This document shows, one piece after another, positions 34,227 to 45,700 of a stretch of 64,000 bases of DNA. Made by a program: the position numbers and the translations under genes. How positions within the stretch are numbered: position 1 is the stretch's first letter; each line of letters starts with the position of its first letter. Source of the stretch: Blastobasis lacticolella (taxonomy: Eukaryota; Arthropoda; Insecta; Lepidoptera; Blastobasidae). The notes below the pieces were generated by a model. The model worked only from the letters and a program-made list of their open reading frames with translations, was not told the DNA's origin and did not search any database. Location: NCBI GenBank assembly GCA_905147135.1, contig LR990049.1:15331428-15395427 (forward strand), written 5' to 3'.

Positions 34227-36629
34227 ATGGATGAATTACCTGGACCATCAAAAACCGTGGCAATGGATTTGGAGAAGGAATTAACAGCTAAATTTCTAAG
34301 TGGACAAATGTCGTTCGCTGATTACTCCAATGAGTGGTATAGCTATGAAGACGAAGATGTTGAAGAAGATAGTAAAAGTGATGAGGAATCACATCGATCG
34401 ATGCAATTAGTAGTAAAGGATTTACCACGGCGACGTAAGTTTACACGACTTTCTGCTGCTTTGTTGGGATTGATGGGTGAGGCTAATTTACGATTTGTTA
34501 GAGGTGACAAAGAAGTGGCCGAGAAAATGTGTCATGAGATCATCAAACAAGTACCTACAGCTCCGGAACCTTATCTTACCCTGGCCCAGATCTATGAAGA
34601 TGACATTGAAAAGTCTTTACAATTCTCCTTGCTAGCTGCCCACCTAAGTCCCCCAGATGCCAATGAATGGTTGAGGCTCGCTGCTATATCTAAGGAAAGG
34701 AATGACATTAGGCAAGAGATGATATGTTATACACAGGCAATTAAAGCAGAACCACAAAATATTGATATACACCTAAAAAGGTTAGAATTTCTTACTCTTC
34801 TAGAAGAAATGAAATTTCCAATAAACACACTTAGTATAAGTAGAGTGAAATGCCTCCACAAAATTGTAACCTCATTAAATCCCAGTCAAGCGGATATGGT
34901 CATGAAGTATGCAAGGATGGCAGTGACATTGTATCATAATAACCAAGAAATTGAGCGGGCATTAGAAGTAATGGGGGTAGCTTACAAGAAGTGTTCAGAT
35001 AAGTTTCTGTTAGAAGATATTAATATATTTCTAGAACTTTTAATAGCTCGCAAACAATATCAAACCTGCATAGAGATATTTATTGCTAATGTTGGAGTTG
35101 AAATTGAAGCTGAAATTCAAACTGTACAAAATTCTGAAGGGGAAATAGAAGAACACACTAATTACTTGCAGTGCACCATACCCAGTAACTTACCAATTGA
35201 TCTAAGATGCAAACTACTAATTTGCTTCATTCATTTGGGATCTATCAATTTAGTTGAAACATTAATCAAAGATTTTTTAATTCATGATGTAGAAAAGGCA
35301 GGCGATTTATATATAGATATTGAGGAAGCTTTATCTGCAGTTGGGCAACACAAGTTGGCTATAATGCTTTTGGAACCTCTGGTTAATAACACCAGCTTTG
35401 ATCTAGGGGCAGTGTGGTTGAAACATGCCGATTGTTTACATAATTTGGGAAGGGAAGATGATGCAATTAAGTCCTATTACAAAGTACTTAAACATGCTCC
35501 ACAACACCCTGAGGCACGGCGAAAACTATTTACTATACTGGAAAATAAAGGTAACATTGACGAAGCATTAGATATATTACAACAAGACTATAAATATGTT
35601 GTTAGTGCAAGTTTGCTACATGAGCAATGTGTTGCTGTAAAAAAGTATAACAAAATGCTGAAATATTTAGATGTAGGGGAGGCTCTTTTGTCAAAAACAT
35701 TTATGAAATTTAAGCATTCTGAAGAACTTAAACTGGCTTGCCATCTTAAAGGAGGAACAGATCTTATACAGAACTTCAGGAACATGCGTGGTGAGAATCC
35801 TTTTCATGAGGACGATCTGCATTTTGATGAAGATGAAACTTTTAAATTGAGTCCAGAAGAAGAATGGAGTTTTTTCACGGAGATGCTGCAGATAGCATGT
35901 CAACATAAGCAGTATTTCAGGATGCAGCGGCTGTCATATGGAGCATTTTTATCAAAGGCTTTGAGTTCCCATAGGCAAGAAATAGAATTTTACTGTTTGC
36001 AGTCATGTATTCTTGCTAAAGATTACACCAATGCATTTAGATTTATCAGAGAATTTGTTCTAAAATACCCTACTTTACGTTCATGGAGCCTTTTTAATCT
36101 TATTGTAGGTTTTGTACAAGAAAAAGTAAACAGTAAATTTTTGTTACGATTGTTTCAAAAAGAGGACAGAGTAAATGTGAAGTCAATGTTTCTGGGAAAT
36201 AATTACCTTTCATCTGGAAGATATCTTGTAGCACTCAAGTATTACTTGGAATATCACAATCAGTACAGGGAGCCGCTGTCTGCTTTGCTGATTGGTATCA
36301 CCATATTAGTGATGGCTTCTCAGAGGACAGTAGATAAGCATCATAATTTGGTACTGCAAGGGATTTGCTACTTATTAACTTATCAAAATCTGAGGCAATG
36401 TGATCAAGAAACTTACTACAACTTAGGAAGGGCGTACCAGATGTTAAATATCAACAACTTAGCGATTGAGTATTATGAGAGAGCACTGAAGTGTCCTCCT
36501 ATTACTGAATGTCCACAACATGGAGTCATTAGTTTGACAAGGGAGACAGCCTACAATTTGTACATACTGTATAAAGATCATGCACCAAATATCGCCAGAA
36601 AGTACATGTTAACTTATTTAGTAGTATAG
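34227..36629 (+). CDS. GTF3C3: General transcription factor 3C polypeptide 3 (TFIIIC TPR subunit)
   Basis: Subunit of TFIIIC, which binds the internal promoters of tRNA genes and recruits TFIIIB for RNA polymerase III. It is a single exon of 800 aa (human GTF3C3 is 886). After an acidic N-terminus (YEDEDVEEDSKSDEE) comes LLGLMGEANLRFVRGDKE, the start of the TPR array, then MCHEIIKQVP, EPYLTLAQIYEDD, EKSLQFSLLAAHLSP and EWLRLAAISKERNDIRQ. Later come WLKHADCLHNLGREDDAIKS and the C-terminal YYNLGRAYQMLNINNLAIEY with RETAYNLYILYKDHAPNIAR. These match the two TPR superhelices of the family. The ATG at 34227 is followed in frame by another at residue 13 (MDLEKEL). AATAAA lies 3 bp after the stop. 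DNA ligase IV starts 126 bp downstream on the same strand. Confidence 0.95.
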   Translation: MDELPGPSKTVAMDLEKELTAKFLSGQMSFADYSNEWYSYEDEDVEEDSKSDEESHRSMQLVVKDLPRRRKFTRLSAALLGLMGEANLRFVRGDKEVAEKMCHEIIKQVPTAPEPYLTLAQIYEDDIEKSLQFSLLAAHLSPPDANEWLRLAAISKERNDIRQEMICYTQAIKAEPQNIDIHLKRLEFLTLLEEMKFPINTLSISRVKCLHKIVTSLNPSQADMVMKYARMAVTLYHNNQEIERALEVMGVAYKKCSDKFLLEDINIFLELLIARKQYQTCIEIFIANVGVEIEAEIQTVQNSEGEIEEHTNYLQCTIPSNLPIDLRCKLLICFIHLGSINLVETLIKDFLIHDVEKAGDLYIDIEEALSAVGQHKLAIMLLEPLVNNTSFDLGAVWLKHADCLHNLGREDDAIKSYYKVLKHAPQHPEARRKLFTILENKGNIDEALDILQQDYKYVVSASLLHEQCVAVKKYNKMLKYLDVGEALLSKTFMKFKHSEELKLACHLKGGTDLIQNFRNMRGENPFHEDDLHFDEDETFKLSPEEEWSFFTEMLQIACQHKQYFRMQRLSYGAFLSKALSSHRQEIEFYCLQSCILAKDYTNAFRFIREFVLKYPTLRSWSLFNLIVGFVQEKVNSKFLLRLFQKEDRVNVKSMFLGNNYLSSGRYLVALKYYLEYHNQYREPLSALLIGITILVMASQRTVDKHHNLVLQGICYLLTYQNLRQCDQETYYNLGRAYQMLNINNLAIEYYERALKCPPITECPQHGVISLTRETAYNLYILYKDHAPNIARKYMLTYLVV

Positions 36630-36632
36630 CAC

Positions 36633-36638
36633 AATAAA
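36633..36638 (+). promoter_or_regulatory. GTF3C3 polyadenylation signal
   Basis: AATAAA almost touching the stop codon (36627-36629), implying a very short 3' UTR. A second AATAAA at 36666-36671 could be used instead. Confidence 0.6.
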
Positions 36639-36755
36639 TTTCTTAAACTATTAACTAATTGTTTTAATAAACCTATTAAGAAATATAAAATAAATGGTCT
36701 GAAGAAAGAATGGTAGAATGCTCCAATGTTAATCTCATTGTTTTAGGTAATAAAA

Positions 36756-39700
36756 ATGTCGTCCCCAGAGGAAACCCCGGCAGAATCCGCTCTGTTCTCG
36801 GAGTTCTGCTTGCTCCTTGAGAAACTACAAAAAAGTAAACAGAGGCAAGAACAGTATAATATTATAGTAAAATATCTAAACGAGAACAGAATTAAAAGTG
36901 CCGGAAACAAGGTTTGTTTACGTTAAAATTTTCTCTAACATTCCACTGAGATAAATAGCTATTGATTTTATTTTTGTGCGTTAATTTCAGAACTCTAGCT
37001 TTTTTCCTATTCTCCGATTACTGTTGCCAAAGGAAGAGCGAGAACGCGGGGCTTATAATCTAAAGGAAACTACATTGAAAGAGCTCCTTATAAAAGTGCT
37101 AGCCCCGGGCAAGGACGACACTGAGAAACTGCGCAGGTATCAGTCGAATACGCAAAACAGCGACTTTGCGGGGGCCGCGTACTTCGTCCTTAAAAATAGA
37201 GTTAAAAGCACTGGTACACTCACCATTGGACACATTAACAGAATTCTCGATAAGATTGCAAATGCTGAAGTGGGAAACAAAGCGCGTTAGTACCTACTTA
37301 CCTACGTAGCTGCTAATTCTTTAGGATAAATAGGTGCTTCGTTTGGTACTGTTGGAATGATTTGATTGTGGAATGAGAGTTTTTTTTACAGCTATTTTAG
37401 ATGAGGCTATGTCAGAAGCAATACGAAGTCTCAGTGCAGATCAAATTATGTGGTTCCTCAGGATAATTCTGAAGGATTTGAAATTAGGAATAGGCCACCA
37501 GAGGATCCTGGCAGCTTTCCACCCAGACGCACCCGATTTGTATGACAATTGCGGTAATTTGGTCAAGGTTTGTAGACATATCCTATTACCATCGCGTCTG
37601 TCTATTCAGCTTCTTAAAGGCTACGCGGTGACAGCAAGCAGACTGTCGCCCTATGATTCATGCACTTAGCCTAGTGACCTAAGTTTTTGTTGAACCGTAG
37701 GCGCGTTGTCACTGTACGAGTTAAGTCCTGTGCCTCGTGCCTGTATGTGAGTGTAAATGCAAAACAATATTACGAGGGCAACTGCAATCAATATTGTTTT
37801 TAGTTACCTAAGTGCTTTTAAGAAAATGTTGCTTTGCTCGCTAAGGTCGCTGATTCGTCGCTCAGTCAAATCTTGGCTACGGCGATTTTATTCTTTTTTT
37901 ATAAAAACTAGGATATTACAAAACGAGTAATATAGCATAAATATTAGAGATGAAACGGATAGTTGTTTGGCCGGATACCGGATATCTTATTAGCCGGATA
38001 TCCGGCGGCCGGATATTCGGCAGGAAATAGTCTCTGAACTACGACGGTTCCATAGATTCGAAATACGCGCTTACACATTAGCATCGTGGATCAGAGTGCA
38101 GTAAAAGATTCTCATAAGGTCAAGACAAATGAAATCGCTTGCTATATTACAATGTAGGAGCAATTCGTAGTTTAATTCAATTTATAATAATTTACTTTAG
38201 ATTAACTTTGCAAATAATTTTTTGCCAACCTACTAAATGATCAATAGGTATCAACAGTCATATCAACAGTGCTTTGATTAATATTTATCTTCTTTGAGAT
38301 TACTTTTTCCGATGTACAAAATCACTTTTATTTGCTTTTCATACATTGTTTGCTATCCGGTATCCGGCCGGATGTTAACGCACTATCCGGTATTCGGCCG
38401 GATAGTAAATTAAGGCCGGATACCGGATAGTAACCGGATCTCCGTTTCATCTCTAATAAATATGCTAAATTGGCCTAAGGCGTCCTACCTCCGATTGTAG
38501 GATGCTGGATTAATGTGGGCCAAATCAGTCCTAAACTTACGTTATCTGTGCTTTCGATCACTGTCAGTAAAAACCGCATCGAAAGCGATACGTTAGGTAC
38601 CTATATTTTGCTTGTAGTTTCCTTGGATTTGCCTATACATACATTTCCATTTTCCCTTTGCTATTTTTTCCGTGAAAAATTCTGGTAGGTTGATACCCAA
38701 CCTACCAGAATTTTTCACGGACCAAAAGGACCAACTGTAGGTCTGTATGTCACCAAGTAGCGGCGGGAATTTCCTAATCTATTTGCCACTATTCTATTGT
38801 AGTCTATTGGTATAAGTAGCCTTAGCATATCAGCCAGAAGACGCCCACTGCTGGGCATAGGCCTCCCCCAGAGATCTCCACAAAGGCCGGTCCTGTGCTT
38901 TCCGCATCCAGCTGGTACCTGCGATCCTTACGAGGTCGTCGGTCCACCTTGTGGGAGGCCTACCCACGCTGCGTCTTCCGGTACGTGGTCGCCACTCGAG
39001 AACTTTACTGCCCCATCGGCCATCTATTCTTCGAGCTATGTGCCCTGCCCACTGCCACTTCAGTCTGGCAATCCTTAGAGCTATGTCGGTGACCTTGGTT
39101 TGCTTGCGGATCTCCTCATTTCTGATTCGATCGCGCAAAGAGACTTCGGGCATAGCTCTTTCCATTGCCCTTTGGGTAACAGTGAGCTTTCTTATAAGGC
39201 CCACAGTGATCGGCCACGTTTCAGTTCCGTAAGTCATCAATGGCAACACACATTGGGCAAAGACCTTCTTCTTGAGAAACTGCGGTAATTGGGACGAAAA
39301 TAAATGGCGTAGCTTCCTGAACGCTGCCCAACCGCGTTGGATTCGTCGATTGACCTCTTTCTCAAAATTAGACCTACCTAGCTGGACTTTTTGTCCTAGG
39401 TATGTATAGTCGTCAACAACTTCAAGTGGAGTGCCTCCAACTATCACTGGAGTAGGCACAACATGGACATTCGACATAATTTTCGTTTTGTCCATGTTCA
39501 TTTTAAGACCTACTTGTTGAGAGGCTACAGACGTCATCGAGCATTTTGCCCAAGTCTTCCAGGGTTTCAGCCATTGCTACGATATCGTCAGCAAATCTGA
39601 GGTGAGTGTGGTACTCGCCGTTAATATTGATGCTACGTCCGTCTCAGTCCAGAAGCCTAAAGAAATCCTCCAGTGCAGCGGTGAACAACTTCGGTGATAT

Positions 39701-42700
39701 GACATCACCTTGTCTAACACCTTGCTGCAGCTGAATAGGCTCTGTGGTCTTGTCCTGAAGACGAACTGTCAGAGTGGCGTTTTCGTACAAACACTTCAGT
39801 GCTTCGATATATCGATAGTCAATTTGGCACCGTTGTTGAGACTGGAGCACCGCCCAAGTTTCGATCGAATCGAAGGCTTTCTGATAGTCCACAAACGACA
39901 AGCATAATGGCCGGTTATACTCTTCGGTCTTCTGTATAACCTGCCGCAGCGTATGTATGTGGTCCATGGTACTAAAACCTTTTCGGAATGCGGCTTGTTC
40001 AGGACGTTGGAAGTCATCAAATCTGCGTGCGATAAGTAATGGCTCTCGAAAACAGCTTATACACATGGGTCAGCAGCGATATTGGTTTGAAGTTCTTTTT
40101 GTTTTATACCACCAATGTGGCAAACAAGCTTATGGCCTGCCTGATGGTAAGCAGTCACCGCAGCCTCTGGACGTTTGCAATACCAGGGGCATCACCCACG
40201 CGTTGCCTACCCCGTAAAACCTTTTAACCCCTTTCTTGAAGATCTCCATGTTGTACTCTCCAGGGAAAACCTCTCCAGGTGGTTCATTCCGCAACCTTAG
40301 TGTGCGTGGGAGAAAGTTCCTTTGGAACCGCACAGTTCGCGACCAACTTGGCTCCAAGGTGTGAGGATGAACTCCCTGTCGGTGGCGAGCGGTGCGATGA
40401 TAGAACGTAGCTGTAGGCATAATGTCAAACAGTTCTTCAGAACAAACACCGTTGTACAAGCGGTAGAACACACAAAGGGAGGCGAAATCCCTCCGCTGGC
40501 TCAGCGGCTCAATACCACTTGTGAGCATGGTATCATCGACAATTCTCACGCGTTTTTGGATCGAGTCACAAGGACCAAGCTGATATGCCGGTGCTCCCGC
40601 CCATAGATGAGAGCAATACTCCCAAATGGGGTCTGACTTGAGCCTTGTAAAGGAGAAGTCGTTGCCCCGGCGTGAAGAATTGCTTAGATAGAATTGCAGC
40701 TTTTTAGAAGCGAGCTTGACCTTTTCTTTTAGGTGACTGCGAAACTGGACGTCACTGGAGATGTCAACACCTACGATATGTATGCTCTTACAGATGGCAA
40801 GCGGTGCGTCCTGGAACTGAGGAGCTACAACGAATGGAGTTTTCTTGGCGGTGAACGCGTACATGTGTCTTAGTGGGGTTGAATTGGACTAGATTTAGTC
40901 GTCCCCAATCGGAGATTCTAGATAAAGTACTCTCGATTTTAGACACAAGTACTTCGCGACTTTCCTCCACTATGGCACGAGGGATATTGGCACGACCCGT
41001 ATAAAACGCGTCTCCAGTACATCCGCATAGCAATGAATGCAATGAATCGTTGATATGAAGGAGGAACAGAGTTGGATACCGCACCGAGTCTTGCGGGACA
41101 CCAGCGTTAATGTCCAAGCTATTGGAGCAACAGCCGTCAACTACGGCTTTGATGTATCTGCTGGACAAAAAGCTAGTTGCCCACTTGCACAATCCCTCGG
41201 GAAGCCCGTATGATGGTAACTTCGATAGAAGACCTCTATGCCAGACCCGATCGAACGCCTTCGCCATATCGAGGCCAACAGCCAGTGCCTCACCTTGACT
41301 CTCAACAGCTAAAGCCCAATAGTGTTTTAGATACACTAGAAGATCACCTGTTGAGCGACAATGTCGGAAACCATATTGACGGTCGCTCAAGAGATCGTGC
41401 TCTTCTAGGTAACTAAGGAGCTGTGCGTTTATTACTCGCTCCATCACATCACATCGTGGAGTATGAAAGCGCAAAGAGGCGCGTTAGTACCGGACACAAT
41501 TCGGGAGCACATACTTTAAGCACCACCGCCGGAATACCATCAGGCCCACTCGACTTTTGAACGTCTAGAGAGAGCAGAGCCCGCCGTACCTTTCGCTGTG
41601 GAATGGATATTTCCGGTATTGATTTGCCGCACCACGGGATGGTGGGCGGGTCAGCTCCTCCGTCATTCAGGGTCGAGTTTGAGGCAAAGAGAGCACCTAA
41701 TAAATTGGCTTTTTCCATTGCACTATGGGCCAGGGTATCGTCAGGTCTACGCAGTGGTGGAAAGGACGACTGACTAAAGTTTCCTTCGGCAGCTTTGGCG
41801 AGCGACCAGAAAGCCGACTACCAGAGGGGTAGTTCGTGAGTCGCTCGCCAATTCTGCTAACGAAGACGAATATTGCTCATGCAATCGCTCTCTTGCTGTT
41901 CCTCGAGACAGCATTTAACTTCCGCTTTGCATCAGCAATATTCGGGTCCTGATTGAGACGAGCAGTGGTCCAAGTTTCGTACGCTGATTGCTTCGCTAGT
42001 CAAGCCTCTCTGCATGGCCGATTAAACCACGGTCGTCTCCGTGCCCCAGCAGCCACTAGCGGGTTAGGAATGACGCAGTCCATAACCACTAAGATGGTCT
42101 CGGCGACTGCGGTGGCGCAGATATCAGGATCATCCGATGCAAAGCAGAGCTGCCTCCACGGGTACGATGCGTAAAATTCACGCAATCCATCCCAGTGTGC
42201 TGACTTATAATGCCAAACACGACGCCATCCAGTGGGCCCGGGAGAGTCGGATAGTGTACAAGGAACTTGTGTGCGTACAATACAGTGATCCGTCGAGCCA
42301 AGAGGCGCATTCACGGAGATGGAGTACCCACTGGGGCGCGTAGTCAGCAAAAGGTCCAGCAAGGAGTTTGTATGGTCCTCAACATCTGGGATTCTAGTTG
42401 GCGAGCGACTCAATGAGCAGTTTTTCAATAGGTATCTAAAGCATTCCTAACCACTTACTAGATGGCGCCCCGACAATTTTGGTAATTGATAATCGCTTGA
42501 AATAGGTTCTTAGCAAACAGGATATAAACACTGGGTACGTTGTATTGGATAATATTGTATTTGTCAATAGTTTTCAACCATTTTAGAGGTTGTAATAGTA
42601 ATGGAACAAAGTGCCAACTTCTATAAATATTTCTTTTTACATTTCGTTCAACCTTTAACAGTTATGTTTATATTAATAAACATTTTATTTTTAAGTTTAG

Positions 42701-45700
42701 TATTAGGTGACTGCATGAAATCACTGCCACCATCATACAGATTAAAAAAAGATTACCAAAATTTTAGGAGCGCCATCTATTGATGCTTTTTGAAACCAAC
42801 TGACAATACCTACTGGAAAACTCCTCATTGTGAGAGACCATAGATCAGAGCAAATTCGTGAGTAGACCTTCCCGCATAGTTAGTAGACCGAGAACCGAGC
42901 CACTCCGTATGGTGGGCATTAAAATCTCCTAAAACCACTAACTCAGCGGAAGGACTACTGCTCAAAGACTTTATCAGTCGTCACTTTCAGGTGCTCAAAA
43001 AGTCGCGTTGTGTCCGAGTCACCGCCATAAGACCTGTATAGGGCTGCGTAGATACGGGTGTGGCCACCGTTATCCACACGAACCCACATAATCGACAGGT
43101 CCCTGTCTTCAAGGCCGTGTAAACACAGATATCCTCCCGAATGAACATACACACCCCGGCACGACGCACAAAATTATGCTCGAGCTTGTACCCGGGGTAA
43201 GTTAGATATGATGTATCAGCCGGGCAAGATATCTGTGTCTCCGTCATAAAAAGAAGGGCTGGCGGCGCAAACTCGAGGTGTTCATGGACTGCGTTTACGT
43301 TGCTATGGAAACCCCTAATATTGCAAAAATCCACCTTCAGAGTGGATGGGGTTGCCGCTGTTAAAACAATATTCCTTTTTTCTTTCTGGCCATATTTGGG
43401 AGGGTAATTGAAAGTTTGAAGGGGAAACTTTGCTCTGGCAGCAAATGGGCAAAGGGGCAGTCATAACTGCCACGTAGTCTGGAAAGCATGCTGTCTGCTG
43501 GCGTAGCGGGTGGACGGGCCCCATAGTCCCCCCCTGACGTAACATCCGAGTCCACTCCGGTCTCCTCCTCCGGCACGAACATTACGCCAGGGACCTTTTG
43601 CGAGACTGGCAGCTCAGCCTCCCAGGGCGGAGATTATGTATTCCCTGGGTTCAGGAGCCCGTTCAGCCTGCGGGCGGCCAGCGGACAGCCGTTTCACTAG
43701 GTCTCCCTGACCGCCGCGTCAACACACCGCCCCCGCTCAGCCACGTAACAGCTAATATGAAAGCTAGCCCCTCCACAGCCAAAGCCACGGTTCCCCATGG
43801 AGCACTGGAAACCTTACTCACCGGCAGAAACACAACACTATTAAAATAGTATTGTTTGACTGCTGTATTCTGTAAGGCGGAGGTACTTCCCCAGTCGGGC
43901 AGCTCCGATACGGATGGGATATCCCACCATGCCCAACGCTCTTATCACCTTTCTTAAAGAACAATATCACTATGCTTCTGTGCCATGCTTCCGGCGTTTT
44001 CCTTCGAGGATGAACAGCTTCTGAAGGGTCTTAAGCACAGGTTTGCCGCCAGCTTTGAGAAGCTCAGCCGTAATTCCATCATTACCCGGCGCCTTATTGT
44101 TCATAAGCTGTTTCAGAGCCATACTAATCTCGTACAGGCTGATGTCCGGGATATCTTCGGTGTAGTGTCGGGTTAATTTTGTAATTCGAGTTGAAAGCTC
44201 TCGGGGTTTTGGATTTGGATTTGGATAGGCCGGAGCGTGGACCTCATCAATCTCGATCTTTCTAGCTGTAGATTCATATTTCATGTTCAAGTAACCTGTT
44301 ATTATGATAATCCTTTGGCATTTGGGCCAATTGGTTATACCGCCGCCACGTCGCGTCAGTCGTTAATAGGTGAATGGTAGGTACTAATAAAGTTTCATTT
44401 GCTCCTGTAAGGTCAGCTACTTACTTCCTATAGTAGTACAGAAATAAATAAAACATAAAAAAAAATTCAAGGTACCAGCAATGTTGAATCTGACAAGCAG
44501 TTGCATGAGGAGTTAGAAGGCAGCGAGACGCGGGTCTCCCTCTGTTTCTTCGCGGTGTGGTACATCTCGAATTTCTTAATTTCTTTTCTCGAATACTTTA
44601 ATTTGAATATTGTACACCCGAAATGGGTAAACTGCTATGGCATATATTTGTTAACCAGTTTTTTTTAACAATAAATATTTACTTTACTTTACTTTACTTT
44701 ACTCGAATACACTGGCTTTCAAATAAAAAACTTACATCAAAGTCGGTCCATCCGTTCGGAAGCTACGATGCCACAGACAAACACACTGATACACACAGAT
44801 ATACAGACACTCCAAACTTATAACACCCCTCTATGAACATTCAACTATTTCGCGGGATATTTGGCCGAGATAAAAAATACACAATTTCGAGAGATACGAC
44901 ACTCGGGAATGGTATAGCTTCTAGTGGTATTCTTGTTAGTGAAAGAAAGCAGGTAAGGCAGAACCCGGGCCCTCGCGCGCGAGAGCACAACCGGGATAGT
45001 GACACTAAGGTTTTTTTTAAATGCCATACGGTAGACCATCAGGCCACCAGACGGAAAGTGGTCACCGCTGCTTATAAATATTAGCAACACCAGGGGCATC
45101 TCCAATGCATTGCCCACTTCTATAACACGTTGATGACGCAGGTGTGCGAGGAGTTGGAAGACGGCGAAACGCGGCTGCCCGAGGCCGGTATCCAGGTGTT
45201 CTTCGCTGTAGCGCCGATGCTGTCCGAGCGGCTCGACGTGGCCAACGTGGACTCGTTGCCGCAGCACCAGACCTATTACATCGAGGCCAAGTTCGATGGC
45301 GAGAGGTTTCAGGTGCGCTGCCATTTTGCATGTCGCAGGGGTAGGGGTGCAGAGAATCGTGTGTTGAGGACCTATTCTCGCGCGACATCTCGAATTCGAT
45401 ATTTTTTTTTGTGTCATACGGTAGGCAAACAGGCAAGCGGGCCACCTGATGGAAAGTGGTCACCACTGCCTATAGACATTAGCAACACCAAGAGTATCGC
45501 TAATGCTTTGCTTACCTATACACTATATTTTCTTTAGCCACATATATATGTTAATATATTTTATATATTTAAACATTTGATCACATAAAAACGTAATTGA
45601 AAACGATCGTCGACAATATTTGGCAAAAATCCCATTATCTCAAGAGATTTCAGTGAAATTTTAATAGAAAATAAATGTCGGTTTCGAAATGTCTTTCTTT

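Larger units (their letters stand above)
38820..44310 (-). mobile_element. RTE-type LINE in LIG4 intron 3, split by a second LINE
   Basis: Minus-strand RTE. The 5' part at 44290-43940 encodes SLYEISMALKQLMNNKAPGN then DGITAELLKAGGK and ILFFKKGDK. The downstream part resumes near 40110 with NFKPISLLTHVYKLFSRAIT, then PEQAAFRKGFSTMDHIHTLR, SFVDYQKAFDSIETW, QGVRQGDVISPKLFTAALED and the active-site RFADDIVAMAETLEDLGK (39545-39640). It ends KAQDRPLWRSLGEAYAQQW and a stop at 38830. Several frameshifts and stops interrupt it. The 5' end is truncated near 44310. The gap between the two parts is exactly the Jockey-like LINE at 40115-43930. Confidence 0.85.

Noticed and set aside
37568..37669. Continuation of LIG4 exon 3 to a stop at 37669
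   Set aside because: Beyond the GTTTGT donor the protein diverges from the ligase family, while exon 4 at 45142 restores the expected VCEELED sequence in frame.
38669..38721. microRNA precursor
   Set aside because: A 24-bp perfect stem with a 5-bp loop is too short and too perfect for a typical precursor, and there is no expression evidence.
42601..42783. A real host gene for the 60-aa hydrophobic peptide
   Set aside because: It lies inside a TIR element, and the two copies differ mostly by amino-acid-changing substitutions.
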